A stretch of DNA of 63,704 nucleotides from Chloroflexota bacterium (GTDB lineage: Bacteria > Chloroflexota > Dehalococcoidia > Bin125), in assembly GCA_026707145.1 (NCBI GenBank), contig JAPOXK010000005.1:1-63704 (forward strand). The letters run 5' to 3'. The notes beneath the pieces are model-generated. The model had not been told where the DNA came from and did no database searches. It worked only from the letters and a program-made list of their open reading frames with translations. Position 1 is the stretch's first letter; each line of letters starts with the position of its first letter. Of the stretch, positions 8,181 to 18,111 are shown one piece after another. The position numbers were made by a program, and so were the translations under genes.

Positions 8181-9443
8181 ATGCTCGACCAAGTAACGCT
8201 TGATGTGCAGAGCGGCTCGGGCGGAGCGGGGCGCGTCTCCTTCCGCCGCGAGAAGTTCAGCCCGCTCGGCGGGCCGAACGGCGGGAATGGCGGTCGCGGG
8301 GGCCACATCCTTGGGCTGGCCGACGCAGGGATCAATACCCTGAACCGGTTCCGTACCGAGCACGTGTTCCGTGCGGAAGCTGGGACGGCTGGCGGGCCCA
8401 ACAAGCGCCACGGCCGCGACGGCGCGGATCTGGTCCTTGCCCTTCCTGTGGGAACGATTGTGAGTGTGCTGGACGAGGAGGGCGAGCCGAGGGCTGTTGC
8501 GGACTTCGTTGCGCACGGGGAAGCGCAGATCTTGGCGCGGGGGGGGCGAGGCGGGCGGGGAAACGTTGCGTTCAGGAGCGCGACCAACCGTGCTCCGCGC
8601 GTAGCGCAACGTGGCCAGCGGGGGCAGAGGCTGCGCCTGCAGTTGGAGCTACGGCTGATCGCGGACGTTGGCGTGGTCGGCCTCCCGAACGCGGGAAAGT
8701 CGACATTGGTTCGCGCGCTGAGCGCCGCACGTCCGCGGGTGGGCGCGTACCCGTTCACAACGCGCGAGCCGGTGCTGGGGGTCGCCACGGTGGGTTGGGA
8801 CGGCTTTGTCGTCGCCGATCTGCCAGGGTTGATCGAAGGGGCGGCCGAGGGTGTCGGTCTCGGACACGAGTTTCTGCGCCACGCGTGGCGTACCCGGCTT
8901 CTCCTCCATCTGATCGATGGGAGCCAGCCGGACCCGCTCGCCGCGTTCGACGCCATCAACAAGGAGTTGGCGTCCTACGGCGCGGGGTTGCCGGAGAAGA
9001 GGCAGATCGTCGCGATCAATAAGCTAGACCTCGAAGAAGCCGCCGGCCGGCGCGAGGAGATCGCGGCGGCCTTTCGTACCCGCGCCGTTCAGCCCGCCAT
9101 GGTTTCGGCCGCGACCCGGCAAGGGACCGAGGAGCTGGCCGCGCGGTGTGCTCGCACGTTGGCGGAGAGCCGTGAGGCGACACTTCCGAAGACGGTCGCC
9201 ATCAAGCCACGGCCGGACTCGCGACGGTTTACGGTAGAGCGCGTGCGCGAGGGGCTTTTCCGCGTCTGCGGCGAGCAGGTAGAGACATTTGTCGAGATGA
9301 TGGACATGGGCGACGCGGCCGTGCGTGAAGAGGCGCAGCGCTGGCTCGCCAAGCGGGGCGTCGCGGCCGCGCTGCGGCGCGCGGGCCTGGGCAGCGGCGC
9401 GCGCGTCCGGGTTGGCGAGGTCGAGTGGGAATGGGGGACGTGA
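8181..9443 (+). CDS. obgE: Obg/CgtA GTPase
   Basis: A 420-residue ribosome-associated GTPase involved in 50S assembly and stress control. The N-terminal glycine-rich Obg fold is clear ('GGNGGRGGHI', 'GGPNKRHGRDG', 'GGRGGRGN'). The G domain has G1 GLPNAGKST near residue 167, 'PFTT' switch I, G3 'DLPGLIEGA' and G4 'NKLD'. A C-terminal OCT-type domain follows ('FTVERVREGLFRVCGEQVE'). Length is typical of the three-domain form. The stop overlaps the nadD start region, so obgE-nadD is one unit, a common bacterial pairing. Confidence 0.95.
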   Translation: MLDQVTLDVQSGSGGAGRVSFRREKFSPLGGPNGGNGGRGGHILGLADAGINTLNRFRTEHVFRAEAGTAGGPNKRHGRDGADLVLALPVGTIVSVLDEEGEPRAVADFVAHGEAQILARGGRGGRGNVAFRSATNRAPRVAQRGQRGQRLRLQLELRLIADVGVVGLPNAGKSTLVRALSAARPRVGAYPFTTREPVLGVATVGWDGFVVADLPGLIEGAAEGVGLGHEFLRHAWRTRLLLHLIDGSQPDPLAAFDAINKELASYGAGLPEKRQIVAINKLDLEEAAGRREEIAAAFRTRAVQPAMVSAATRQGTEELAARCARTLAESREATLPKTVAIKPRPDSRRFTVERVREGLFRVCGEQVETFVEMMDMGDAAVREEAQRWLAKRGVAAALRRAGLGSGARVRVGEVEWEWGT

Positions 9444-10042
9444 CGCGCCTCGGGATCCTGGGCGGGACGTTCGACCCTCCCCACAACGCCCACCTAGAGC
9501 TCGCCGAGGTGGCCCGATCCACGCTGGCGCTCGATCAGGTGCTGCTGGTCCCGGCCGGAGACCCGTGGCGCAAGCGGGATGTTCCCGTCACGGCTGCCGC
9601 GCACAGATTCGCCATGACCGCCGCGGCCGTGGAAGGCCGGATCGGGCTGGCGGCGAGCGACATGGAAGTCCGCCGAGCAGGCCCGACGCACACGGCCGAT
9701 ACTCTGCGGGCGCTGCATTCCCAAGGGCGCGGCCCGATCTGGTTCATCTTGGGCAGCGACGCCCTGCAGGACCTCCCACACTGGCGCGACCCGCGGCAGA
9801 TCATTGCGCTGGCTCGGCTCGCCGTTGCGGCGCGGCCGGGCAGCGCCGTGCCGTCGGATCAGCTGGACCGACTCCTCCCTGGGCTCGCGGCCGCCGTGGA
9901 TTGGTTGCCGCTCGATCCGCGGGCGGTGAGCGCCAGCGCGATTCGCGGCGCGATCGCCGCCGGCCGCCCCGCTGCGGATCGCCTGCCCCCCGCTGTCTGG
10001 GCTTACATCAGGGCGCACGATCTCTATGGGGGCGGGCGGTAG
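9431..10042 (+). CDS. nadD: Nicotinate-nucleotide adenylyltransferase
   Basis: This enzyme joins nicotinate mononucleotide and ATP to form deamido-NAD. The nucleotidyltransferase motif GGTFDPPHNAHL is at the N-terminus, where the HxxH pair is the catalytic signature, and the second motif 'VSASAIRGAI' lies near the C-terminus; 'FILGSDALQDLPHW' is also typical. About 203 residues, the family norm. Three starts are possible in the obgE overlap: GTG 9425, ATG 9431 and GTG 9440; I prefer the ATG. The 3' end overlaps the convergent methyltransferase gene by 19 bases. Confidence 0.93.
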   Translation: MGDVTRLGILGGTFDPPHNAHLELAEVARSTLALDQVLLVPAGDPWRKRDVPVTAAAHRFAMTAAAVEGRIGLAASDMEVRRAGPTHTADTLRALHSQGRGPIWFILGSDALQDLPHWRDPRQIIALARLAVAARPGSAVPSDQLDRLLPGLAAAVDWLPLDPRAVSASAIRGAIAAGRPAADRLPPAVWAYIRAHDLYGGGR

Positions 10043-10746
10043 GGAGGGCTCTGGTCGCGCCGCAGCCCGATGGTCCTGCTGTCGTAGTACTCCTTGCGCA
10101 TCAAAACGCCGACACGGGGACCTGGCGGCCAGATGATCGGCTGGACCCGCAGCGTTTGGATCCAGGCGAAGTGCGCCTCGCGCGCCATGTGGCTGATCTC
10201 CGCGAAGCGCCGCAACTGAACGCCGGAGTCGGGCTGCGCCAGCAGCGTCCGCCAAACGCGGTTGATGGTCGCCGATCGCGACGGCGCGACCTCCCACAGC
10301 ACCAGCAGCCCGTTATGAGCGAGGACGCGCCAGGCCTCGGCGAGAAACGCGCGCAGGGCGGCATCGCTCCAAGTGCGGATCTGGTGGCCGGCCACGATGA
10401 CGGTGAAGGCGTTCTCCTCGAAGGGCAGGTGCGTGGGCCGTCCTTGCACGAAGACGGCGGTGTCGTGCGGGGGGAGCAGCAGCCGACGATCCGCTTCCAG
10501 CCCGACGGGCGCGCAGGTCAGGCGGGCGCGCTCGGCAAGCACCGCGCTCAGTGCGGCGCGCCCGCAACCGATCTCGAGGAGGCGGTCGCTGGGGCGAAGA
10601 GGCAGCAGCGCCGGGAGGAGAAGGGCGCCGGTGTTTTCCAGGGCGAGGCGCGGCGCGCCCGCCCACCATCTGCGCAACGCCGGAGGGATGGCGGCACGCC
10701 AGTGAGCGGGCGGCGGCAAGCGTGGGTCGGAGCGCGTGTGCGTCAT
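10024..10746 (-). CDS. Class I SAM-dependent methyltransferase
   Basis: A 240-residue protein with a Rossmann SAM-binding domain: motif I 'LLEIGCGRAALSAVLA' near residues 56-71, an acidic residue at 'GLEADR', motif IV-like 'FTVIVAGHQIRTW' and a post-motif 'AWRVLAHNGLLVLWEV'. The order is that of small-molecule or lipid methyltransferases of the Methyltransf_11 type. The substrate cannot be read from sequence. It converges with nadD and lies just downstream of gyrB on the same strand with a 70-base gap, so it could be read from the gyrB transcript. Confidence 0.85.
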   Translation of the reverse strand: MTHTRSDPRLPPPAHWRAAIPPALRRWWAGAPRLALENTGALLLPALLPLRPSDRLLEIGCGRAALSAVLAERARLTCAPVGLEADRRLLLPPHDTAVFVQGRPTHLPFEENAFTVIVAGHQIRTWSDAALRAFLAEAWRVLAHNGLLVLWEVAPSRSATINRVWRTLLAQPDSGVQLRRFAEISHMAREAHFAWIQTLRVQPIIWPPGPRVGVLMRKEYYDSRTIGLRRDQSPPYRPPP

Positions 10747-10814
10747 GGCGGGCGGCCCTTCAATTCGAAGAGACCAGTGCGGGCGCGGGCGTCCCGGAGT
10801 CTGCTGCCGGGGAG

Positions 10815-12806
<1,992 letters not shown>

Positions 12807-12891
12807 TCAATCGCGCGCGGCGGCGGCGACCGGGCGGTTTACGCAGACGGCCCAAGCGATTGGGATCCCCGGTTGGCTTAGGCGAACGCGC

Positions 12892-13731
12892 TTAGCCGCC
12901 CTCGACCGACTGCAAGAAAGCCCGCACTTCGCGCGCGACCTGCGCCGGATCCTGATCGATCACGTACGAGCCGCCGTCCAGCGTCACGCACGTGGCATCG
13001 GGGCGCACCGCGTGGGCGGGCTGGAGGTACGGATAGAGCACGTCGCGGTCGCCGCAGATGAGGAGAATGGGGCACGCCACCTGGGGCAAGAGCGCGGGCA
13101 TGTCCTGGCTGAAGACGGCGACGATCGCGTCCTGATAGCGTTCGCCAGCGCGCAGATTGTCGATCGTCTCGCGATGGATGATCGCGGGCGGCGCGTCCGG
13201 TCCCAGGTCCAGGTTGCGCTGCCAGATGGCGAGCAGGTGGCGGCCGTCCGCTTGGATCCGCATCGCCGAAACGCCCACCCGCTCGAAGTCGGGCCGTCTT
13301 TCTTCTGCGCCTTCCACCTTCGCCAGCCACTGCCGGCGCTGCTCCGCGTCGGCGCAGGGCGGGCCGCAGAGCATGAGGCTGCGCACGCGTTCGGGGGCAG
13401 CGACCGCCGCCTCGCAGGCGATGGAGGCGCCGGTATGGAAGCCGAAGGCGTGAAACTCCGATACGCCGAGGCGATCGAGCGCCGCGAGTTGCGTGCGCAC
13501 GTAGTCGGCGATGGCGGGCTTGGGCGGCGGGAAATCGGAGAGGCCGTAGCCCGGCGTGTCCGGCGCGTACTGCGGCCGCTCGCCCGCGAGTTCGGCCATG
13601 AGCCCCTCGTACATCGCGGAAGAGCTGGCGCTTTGGTGGAACAGCACCAACGGCGTCTTCGCCCCCGTCGCCTCGCTGCGATAATGGATCTGGCCGATCT
13701 CGGTATCGACGTAGCCGCGCTGCACGGTCAT
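12892..13731 (-). CDS. Alpha/beta-fold hydrolase with an atypical nucleophile elbow
   Basis: A 279-residue alpha/beta-hydrolase fold protein. The oxyanion-side loop 'LVLFHQSASSSAMYEGLM', the cap and the late acid strand 'ILLICGDRDVLYPYL' follow the family order. At the nucleophile elbow, where G-x-S-x-G is expected, the sequence is GFHTG, so His takes the Ser position with Thr next to it. The C-terminal position that usually carries the catalytic His reads 'LDGGSYVIDQDP', with Ser instead of His. It is therefore either a non-hydrolytic member or one using other residues. It is divergent from trmO and in no evident operon. Confidence 0.8.
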   Translation of the reverse strand: MTVQRGYVDTEIGQIHYRSEATGAKTPLVLFHQSASSSAMYEGLMAELAGERPQYAPDTPGYGLSDFPPPKPAIADYVRTQLAALDRLGVSEFHAFGFHTGASIACEAAVAAPERVRSLMLCGPPCADAEQRRQWLAKVEGAEERRPDFERVGVSAMRIQADGRHLLAIWQRNLDLGPDAPPAIIHRETIDNLRAGERYQDAIVAVFSQDMPALLPQVACPILLICGDRDVLYPYLQPAHAVRPDATCVTLDGGSYVIDQDPAQVAREVRAFLQSVEGG

Positions 13732-13836
13732 GCCGTCTCCTCTCCCCTGTGGGATCGCCTGTGCCGCTGCCGAGTCTAGCGCCGCGCGTGCGACACTAGT
13801 GCGCGCCCGATACGGCGCGTGATGGCCGGAGGGACG

Positions 13837-14346
13837 ATGGTCGGCTGGCGCGAGAAGCTACACCTGACGAGCGTGCGCGAAGCGCGCGAGCGCGCCCTGC
13901 GTCATCTCCCGGACGTGATCGGCGACCTGACGCCTATCGCCGTCGTGCGCAACACCATTGACGACACGAGTGGTCGCACCTGGGCGCAGGTCGAATCCGA
14001 GATCGTGTTCCGCGACGAGTTCCGGGTGGCGCTCGATGGGCTGGAAGGCTTCACGCATCTCATCGTCGTGACGTGGCTCGATCGGGTCACCGATGAGGGG
14101 CGCAGCCTGCTGCGCATCCGGCCGACGGGAGACGAGAGTTCGCCGGAGGTTGGCGTCTTTGCCACGCGGACCGCGCACCGCCCGAATCCGTTGGGCGTTA
14201 GCATCGTTCCCTTGGAAAGCGTGCGGGACGGCGTTGTCCGGGTGGTCGGACTCGACGTGGCGAACGGGACGGCCGTGCTCGACATTAAGCCCTACGTGTC
14301 GTTCTACGATTCTTTCGACGCAGGGATCCCCGAGTGGGCCAAGTGA
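13837..14346 (+). CDS. trmO: tRNA m6t6A37 methyltransferase TrmO-type protein
   Basis: A 169-residue YaeB/UPF0066 protein, which methylates the N6-threonylcarbamoyladenosine at position 37 of certain tRNAs using SAM. The family motif 'GVFATRTAHRPNPLGVS' is intact, preceded by 'FTHLIVVTWLDR' and followed by 'LDIKPYVSFYDS'. I chose ATG 13837 with GGAGGG a few bases upstream; ATG 13822 and GTG 13819 are in frame but lack a ribosome site. The stop overlaps the GTG of the next gene, an endonuclease III relative, so they are co-translated. Confidence 0.9.
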   Translation: MVGWREKLHLTSVREARERALRHLPDVIGDLTPIAVVRNTIDDTSGRTWAQVESEIVFRDEFRVALDGLEGFTHLIVVTWLDRVTDEGRSLLRIRPTGDESSPEVGVFATRTAHRPNPLGVSIVPLESVRDGVVRVVGLDVANGTAVLDIKPYVSFYDSFDAGIPEWAK

Positions 14347-15077
14347 GCGGCGGCGCGATCACGCCGCTCCGCGCGGTTTCCGCGCCGGAGCTTCACGATC
14401 TCTACCGACGGCTGCGGGACCACTACGGGCCGCAACGCTGGTGGCCGGCAGGGACCGAGTTGGAGATGATCGTAGGCGCGATCCTGGTGCAGAACACGGC
14501 CTGGACGAGCGCGCGCAAGGCAGTGGACGCGCTGATCGCCGGGGGATTGCTCAGCATCGCCGCGCTCTTACGGGTGCCGGAGCGCGAGTTGGCCGAGGTG
14601 ATCCGGCCGTCCGGCTACTTCAACAGCAAGGCGCGCAAACTCAAAGCTTTCGCGCGGCTTGTCGCGGAGGAAGCCGAGGGCGATGTGCACGGGTTGCTGG
14701 CCAAACCCTTGGAGGAACTGCGCCCGCTCCTTCTCGCTACGCACGGCTTCGGTCCCGAGACGGCGGACGCCGTTTGCCTCTACGCGGCCCGGCAACCGAC
14801 ATTTCCGGTCGACGCCTACACCCGGCGCATCCTCGGCCGTCTTGGATGGGTCGATGAACGAGAGCGCTATGAGACGCTGCGGGCGCTTTTGGTTTCGCAG
14901 ATCCCCGCGCCTCTTTTCGCCGAATACCATGCCTTGCTCGTGCGGCATGCGAAGAGCACGTGCAAGAAGCGACCGCTGTGCGAGCAGTGTCCGTTGCTGG
15001 AGCTGTGTCCCACAGGCCGGCGCGAGGTCGGGACGGGCGCAGTCCTGTCGCCGGCGCCGGCGGACTGGAACGACTGA
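14343..15077 (+). CDS. Endonuclease III-related HhH-GPD protein with a 4Fe-4S cluster loop
   Basis: A 244-residue protein of the COG2231-like branch of the endonuclease III superfamily, probably a base-excision glycosylase. The first half has 'EMIVGAILVQNTAWTSARKAVDAL' and 'VIRPSGYFNSKARKLKAF'; the helix-hairpin-helix is 'HGFGPETADAVCLYA', followed by 'FPVDAYTRRIL' with the catalytic Asp. The position of the endonuclease III catalytic Lys is Thr, as expected for this branch. C-terminal cysteines follow a C-x5-C-x2-C-x5-C pattern, one residue shorter than the classical cluster loop. The GTG start overlaps the trmO stop. Confidence 0.85.
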   Translation: MSGGAITPLRAVSAPELHDLYRRLRDHYGPQRWWPAGTELEMIVGAILVQNTAWTSARKAVDALIAGGLLSIAALLRVPERELAEVIRPSGYFNSKARKLKAFARLVAEEAEGDVHGLLAKPLEELRPLLLATHGFGPETADAVCLYAARQPTFPVDAYTRRILGRLGWVDERERYETLRALLVSQIPAPLFAEYHALLVRHAKSTCKKRPLCEQCPLLELCPTGRREVGTGAVLSPAPADWND

Positions 15078-15164
15078 TGGTGCCGCGCGCCGCTCCGTCC
15101 GTGGGGGCCGTCCTGGGATCGGGCCGGGATCGCGGCTGGCCGGCGCTTGGGGGCTCGCGCACTG

Positions 15165-16256
15165 ATGCCTGAGCTGGGGCTCATCGGGTTCGAGCGAAGC
15201 GGTAAGACTTCGCTCTTCAACGCGATCACCGGGGCCGATCACGCCGTGGGATTCTCCACACACGCCGAGCCGCATGTGGGCGTCGTCCGCGTGTCCGACG
15301 AACGCCTCGACCGTCTCGCGGCGCTCTACCGCCCGGCGAAGACGACCCACGCCACGCTGCAGTTCAGCGACTTCCCGGGCGATGGCTTCCGGAAGGACGC
15401 CGCGCCGGAGTTGCGCTTCTTGGAGCAACTCAGCCGCGCCGATGCTCTGGTGCACGTGGTGCGCGGCTTCGAAAACGACGCGGTCCCGCATCCTCATGGC
15501 GCCGTCGACCCTGCGCGAGACATCGAGTCGATGGCCTTGGAACTCGCCTTCGCCGACATTGCCTTGCTCGACAAGCGCCTGGAGCGCATGGCAGGGGAGA
15601 CTAAGGCGATGAAGGCGGCGGAGCGGGAGCACGCCCAGCGCGAAGCGGCGGTGCTCCAGCGGTTACGCGAACAGCTTGCCGAGGGCACGCCGGTCCGGGC
15701 CGCCGCGCTCGCCAGTGAGGAGCGACGCACCCTGGCGCCGTACCGGTTTTTGACGGCGCGGCCGCTTCTGACCGTCCTCAATGTCGGCGAAGCCGATGTG
15801 GCTGCCGCCGGGGCGACGGTCGCGGACGGCCACCAGAATGCCGTGGCGCTGGAGACCGAGCCCGTGGCGGTCTGCGCCGCGCTGGAGATGGAGCTTAAGG
15901 CGCTTTCTGCGGAGGAAGCGCAGGCCTACCGCCGCGAAGTCGGTGCTGCCGAGGGGGCGCTGGCGCAAGCCGTGCGGCATGCCTACGCGATTTTGGGGCT
16001 GCTCTCGTTCTTCACCGTCGGCGAGGAGGAGTGCCGCGCCTGGACGGTCACGCGGGGCGCGACGGCGCTCCAGGCGGCGGGCAAGATCCATAGCGACATG
16101 GCGCGGGGCTTCATTCGCGCCGAGGTGATCGGTTGGGACGATCTGGTCGACGCGGGTTCGGAGGCGATAGCCCGGAAGCGCGCGCAGCTGCGCACGGAGG
16201 GCAAGGACTACGGCATCAAGGACGGCGATGTGGTGCACGTGCTCTTCAATGTTTGA
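15165..16256 (+). CDS. Divergent YchF/OLA1-like GTPase with TGS domain
   Basis: A 363-residue protein with the YchF layout: an N-terminal P-loop 'IGFERSGKTSLFNAITG', a 'FPG' G3-type segment after 'LQFSDFPGDGF', an inserted coiled-coil arm around residues 125-170, 'TVLNVGE' as the base-recognition region, and a C-terminal TGS domain ending 'KDYGIKDGDVVHVLFNV'. YchF proteins usually have NVGKST in the P-loop and NxxE for nucleotide specificity; here the P-loop is ERSGKTS, so this is a divergent paralogue. ATG 15165 is preferred; an in-frame TTG lies at 15147. Confidence 0.85.
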   Translation: MPELGLIGFERSGKTSLFNAITGADHAVGFSTHAEPHVGVVRVSDERLDRLAALYRPAKTTHATLQFSDFPGDGFRKDAAPELRFLEQLSRADALVHVVRGFENDAVPHPHGAVDPARDIESMALELAFADIALLDKRLERMAGETKAMKAAEREHAQREAAVLQRLREQLAEGTPVRAAALASEERRTLAPYRFLTARPLLTVLNVGEADVAAAGATVADGHQNAVALETEPVAVCAALEMELKALSAEEAQAYRREVGAAEGALAQAVRHAYAILGLLSFFTVGEEECRAWTVTRGATALQAAGKIHSDMARGFIRAEVIGWDDLVDAGSEAIARKRAQLRTEGKDYGIKDGDVVHVLFNV

Positions 16257-16286
16257 GGAACGGCGGCGCGCTATGCTCGCGCTAGT

Positions 16287-17159
16287 ATGACGGGCCCACT
16301 CTCCGGTTCCGATATCGCGGCGGAGTTGCTGCGCGCCAGCGAGAGCGGGCCGCCCGTGGTTTCGTGCACGGTCATTACCGCTCCGGCCGCCCTGGCCGCG
16401 CGGCCGGGCGACAAGCTGCTCGTCCGCGCCGGCGGCGCCGTCGTGGGCTCCCTCGGCGGCGGGGCGCTCGAGACGGCGATTGTGGCGGCGGCGCGCGCCG
16501 TGGGTGGACGGCGAGAGGCGCTGACTTTGGCCTTCGCGCCCGACGGGCGCCGGCTCTCGGGACGGCGGGCGCTGGCCGAGGCGGGCGAGGTGGTGGAGAT
16601 CCTCCTCGAGGTGGTGGCGCCGCCGTCCGTTTTGCTGATCGTCGGCGGCGGCCATGTCGGCCGCGCCCTCGGCGAGATGGGGGCGCTGCTCGGCATGAGC
16701 GTGGCGGTGATCGACGATCGGGAGGAGTACGCGTCGGTGGATCGGTTTCCGTTCGCCGACCGCGTGATCTGCGGGGATATTGCGGCCGAGGTGGCGCGCT
16801 TCCCCGTCGACGCGAACACGTATGCGGTCATGGTCTCCCGTGGCCACAAACAGGACGAAGCCAGCCTGCGCCGCGTGGTCGGCCGGGGCGCGGCCTACGT
16901 CGGGATGATCGGGAGCAAGCGCCGGACGCGTACGGTGCTGGAGCACTTGCGCCGCGAAGGATTTGACGGCGAGGCGGTTGCGAGCGTTTTCACGCCGATC
17001 GGCCTCGACATCGGCGCCGAGACGCCCGAGGAGATCGCCTTGGCTATCCTCAGCGAGATCGTCTTGGTCCGTCGCGGGGGCTCGGCGCTGCCGCTGTCGG
17101 AGCATGGGCGCACGCGCACGCGCCTGCCCGACGGGGACGCCCCGCCGGCGGGCCGCTAG
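16287..17159 (+). CDS. XdhC/CoxI-family protein with C-terminal Rossmann domain
   Basis: A 290-residue protein. The N-terminal XdhC_CoxI domain has the 'GSLGGGALETAIV' signature near residue 53, and the C-terminal XdhC_C Rossmann domain has 'LLIVGGGHVGRALGEMG' and 'AYVGMIGSKRRT'. Family members bind molybdopterin cofactor and help sulfurate and insert it into xanthine-dehydrogenase-type hydroxylases. No hydroxylase gene is present here. A -10-like TATGCT (16272-16277) ends nine bases before the ATG, suggesting a leaderless message. A second, shorter xdhC gene follows directly. Confidence 0.88.
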   Translation: MTGPLSGSDIAAELLRASESGPPVVSCTVITAPAALAARPGDKLLVRAGGAVVGSLGGGALETAIVAAARAVGGRREALTLAFAPDGRRLSGRRALAEAGEVVEILLEVVAPPSVLLIVGGGHVGRALGEMGALLGMSVAVIDDREEYASVDRFPFADRVICGDIAAEVARFPVDANTYAVMVSRGHKQDEASLRRVVGRGAAYVGMIGSKRRTRTVLEHLRREGFDGEAVASVFTPIGLDIGAETPEEIALAILSEIVLVRRGGSALPLSEHGRTRTRLPDGDAPPAGR

Positions 17160-17233
17160 CAGCGCAGCGGCGCACCGCGTAAGCTACGCTTCTTGCACGC
17201 CGGGCAGGCCCCGGCGTGGCTGGAGGGGTCCGC

Positions 17234-17590
17234 TTGCCGGCAGATGAGGTCTACCGCAGCGTTTCCGACGCGCTCGCCGCCACGCAGCGCGTCGTGCTGG
17301 CGACGGTCGCGCACACGCGCGGCAGCACGCCGCGGCGCGTGGGGGCCAAGATGGCTGTGCGGCAAGACGGCTCTTTCGTGGGCACCATCGGCGGCGGTTG
17401 CGGCGAGGCCGAAGTGTGGCAGGAGGCGATGGCGACCCTGGAAGACGGCCAGCCCCGCGTGGTGACGGTCGACCTTACCGAGCCCACCGAGGGCGAGGAT
17501 AAGATCTGCGGCGGCATCATGCGGGTTTTCGTGGAGCGCTTTGAGCCCGGCGACTCGGGAGACGGGCCGCTGCGTGATACCCTGACATGA
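17234..17590 (+). CDS. XdhC/CoxI-family protein, single N-terminal domain
   Basis: A 118-residue protein that is only the XdhC_CoxI domain: 'VVLATVAHTRGSTPRRVGAKM', 'GTIGGGCGEAEVWQEA' and 'GEDKICGGIMRVFVE'. It is about the size of the N-terminal domain of its upstream neighbour, and the Cys of 'GGGCGE' is the typical cofactor-binding residue lacking from the longer protein, which has Ala there. TTG 17234 is the best start, with GGAGGGG five bases upstream; GTG 17216 is in frame. The two proteins probably act together in molybdenum hydroxylase maturation. Confidence 0.85.
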   Translation: MPADEVYRSVSDALAATQRVVLATVAHTRGSTPRRVGAKMAVRQDGSFVGTIGGGCGEAEVWQEAMATLEDGQPRVVTVDLTEPTEGEDKICGGIMRVFVERFEPGDSGDGPLRDTLT

Positions 17591-17636
17591 CCGGTAGGCG
17601 TACCCTGAGCCGCCGGCGGAGCAGGAGCGAGAACCT

Positions 17637-17846
17637 ATGCCCCTCGTAGCGATCGGCGTGCCCGAGATCGTTGGGATCATCATCGTGGTTCTGGTGATCT
17701 TCGGGGCGGGAAGGCTCGCGGGCGTGGGCAAGGCGCTTGGTACCGGTGTCCGTGAGTTCCGGCAGGAAGCGCGCAAGCCCGGTCAAGAGGGCGAAATGGA
17801 CGAGGTCGCGGCCGCTGCGGATCAGCCTGCGGAACCCCGGGCGTAG
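17637..17846 (+). CDS. tatA: Twin-arginine translocase TatA/E-type subunit, copy 1
   Basis: A 69-residue protein with one N-terminal membrane helix ('IVGIIIVVLVIFGAGRLA') followed by the amphipathic helix 'GVGKALGTGVREFRQEARK' and an acidic tail, the TatA/E layout. TatA forms the pore used to export folded proteins; a likely client here is the Rieske protein, which has a Tat-type signal. It shares a 135-bp identical segment with the next gene. GGAGCAGGAGCGAG lies upstream of the ATG. Confidence 0.9.
   Translation: MPLVAIGVPEIVGIIIVVLVIFGAGRLAGVGKALGTGVREFRQEARKPGQEGEMDEVAAAADQPAEPRA
17660..17794 (+). repeat. 135-bp perfect direct repeat, copy 1 (tatA)
   Basis: Bases 17660-17794 are identical to 17916-18050, an offset of 256. 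The repeat covers the membrane and amphipathic helices of both tatA genes; flanking sequence differs at once on either side. Complete identity at synonymous sites points to recent duplication or ongoing gene conversion. Confidence 0.95.
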
Positions 17847-17883
17847 GACGCACCCGCTAGACGGGATCTGAAGGAGTCGGCAG

Positions 17884-18111
17884 ATGGATGGGATTACTCT
17901 CGCAGCGATCGGCTGGCCCGAGATCGTTGGGATCATCATCGTGGTTCTGGTGATCTTCGGGGCGGGAAGGCTCGCGGGCGTGGGCAAGGCGCTTGGTACC
18001 GGTGTCCGTGAGTTCCGGCAGGAAGCGCGCAAGCCCGGTCAAGAGGGCGAGGAGGACGAGGAGGCCGCCGTCCAGCAAGCGAGCGCCGCGTCCTCCGAGG
18101 AGAAGGCGTAG
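17884..18111 (+). CDS. tatA: Twin-arginine translocase TatA/E-type subunit, copy 2
   Basis: A 75-residue TatA-like protein. Residues from 'PEIVGIIIV' through 'KPGQEGE' are encoded by DNA identical to copy 1, while the first 13 residues and the acidic tail differ. AAGGAG lies 7-8 bases before the ATG. A strong hairpin terminator follows, so the two copies form the end of a transcript. Confidence 0.9.
   Translation: MDGITLAAIGWPEIVGIIIVVLVIFGAGRLAGVGKALGTGVREFRQEARKPGQEGEEDEEAAVQQASAASSEEKA
17916..18050 (+). repeat. 135-bp perfect direct repeat, copy 2 (tatA)
   Basis: Second copy of the identical segment described for 17660-17794, inside the second tatA gene. Confidence 0.95.

Noticed and set aside
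17660-18050. The tatA repeat as an assembly artefact
   Set aside because: Flanking sequence and both protein ends differ between the copies, so a simple duplication of reads would not explain it; still worth a read-level check.
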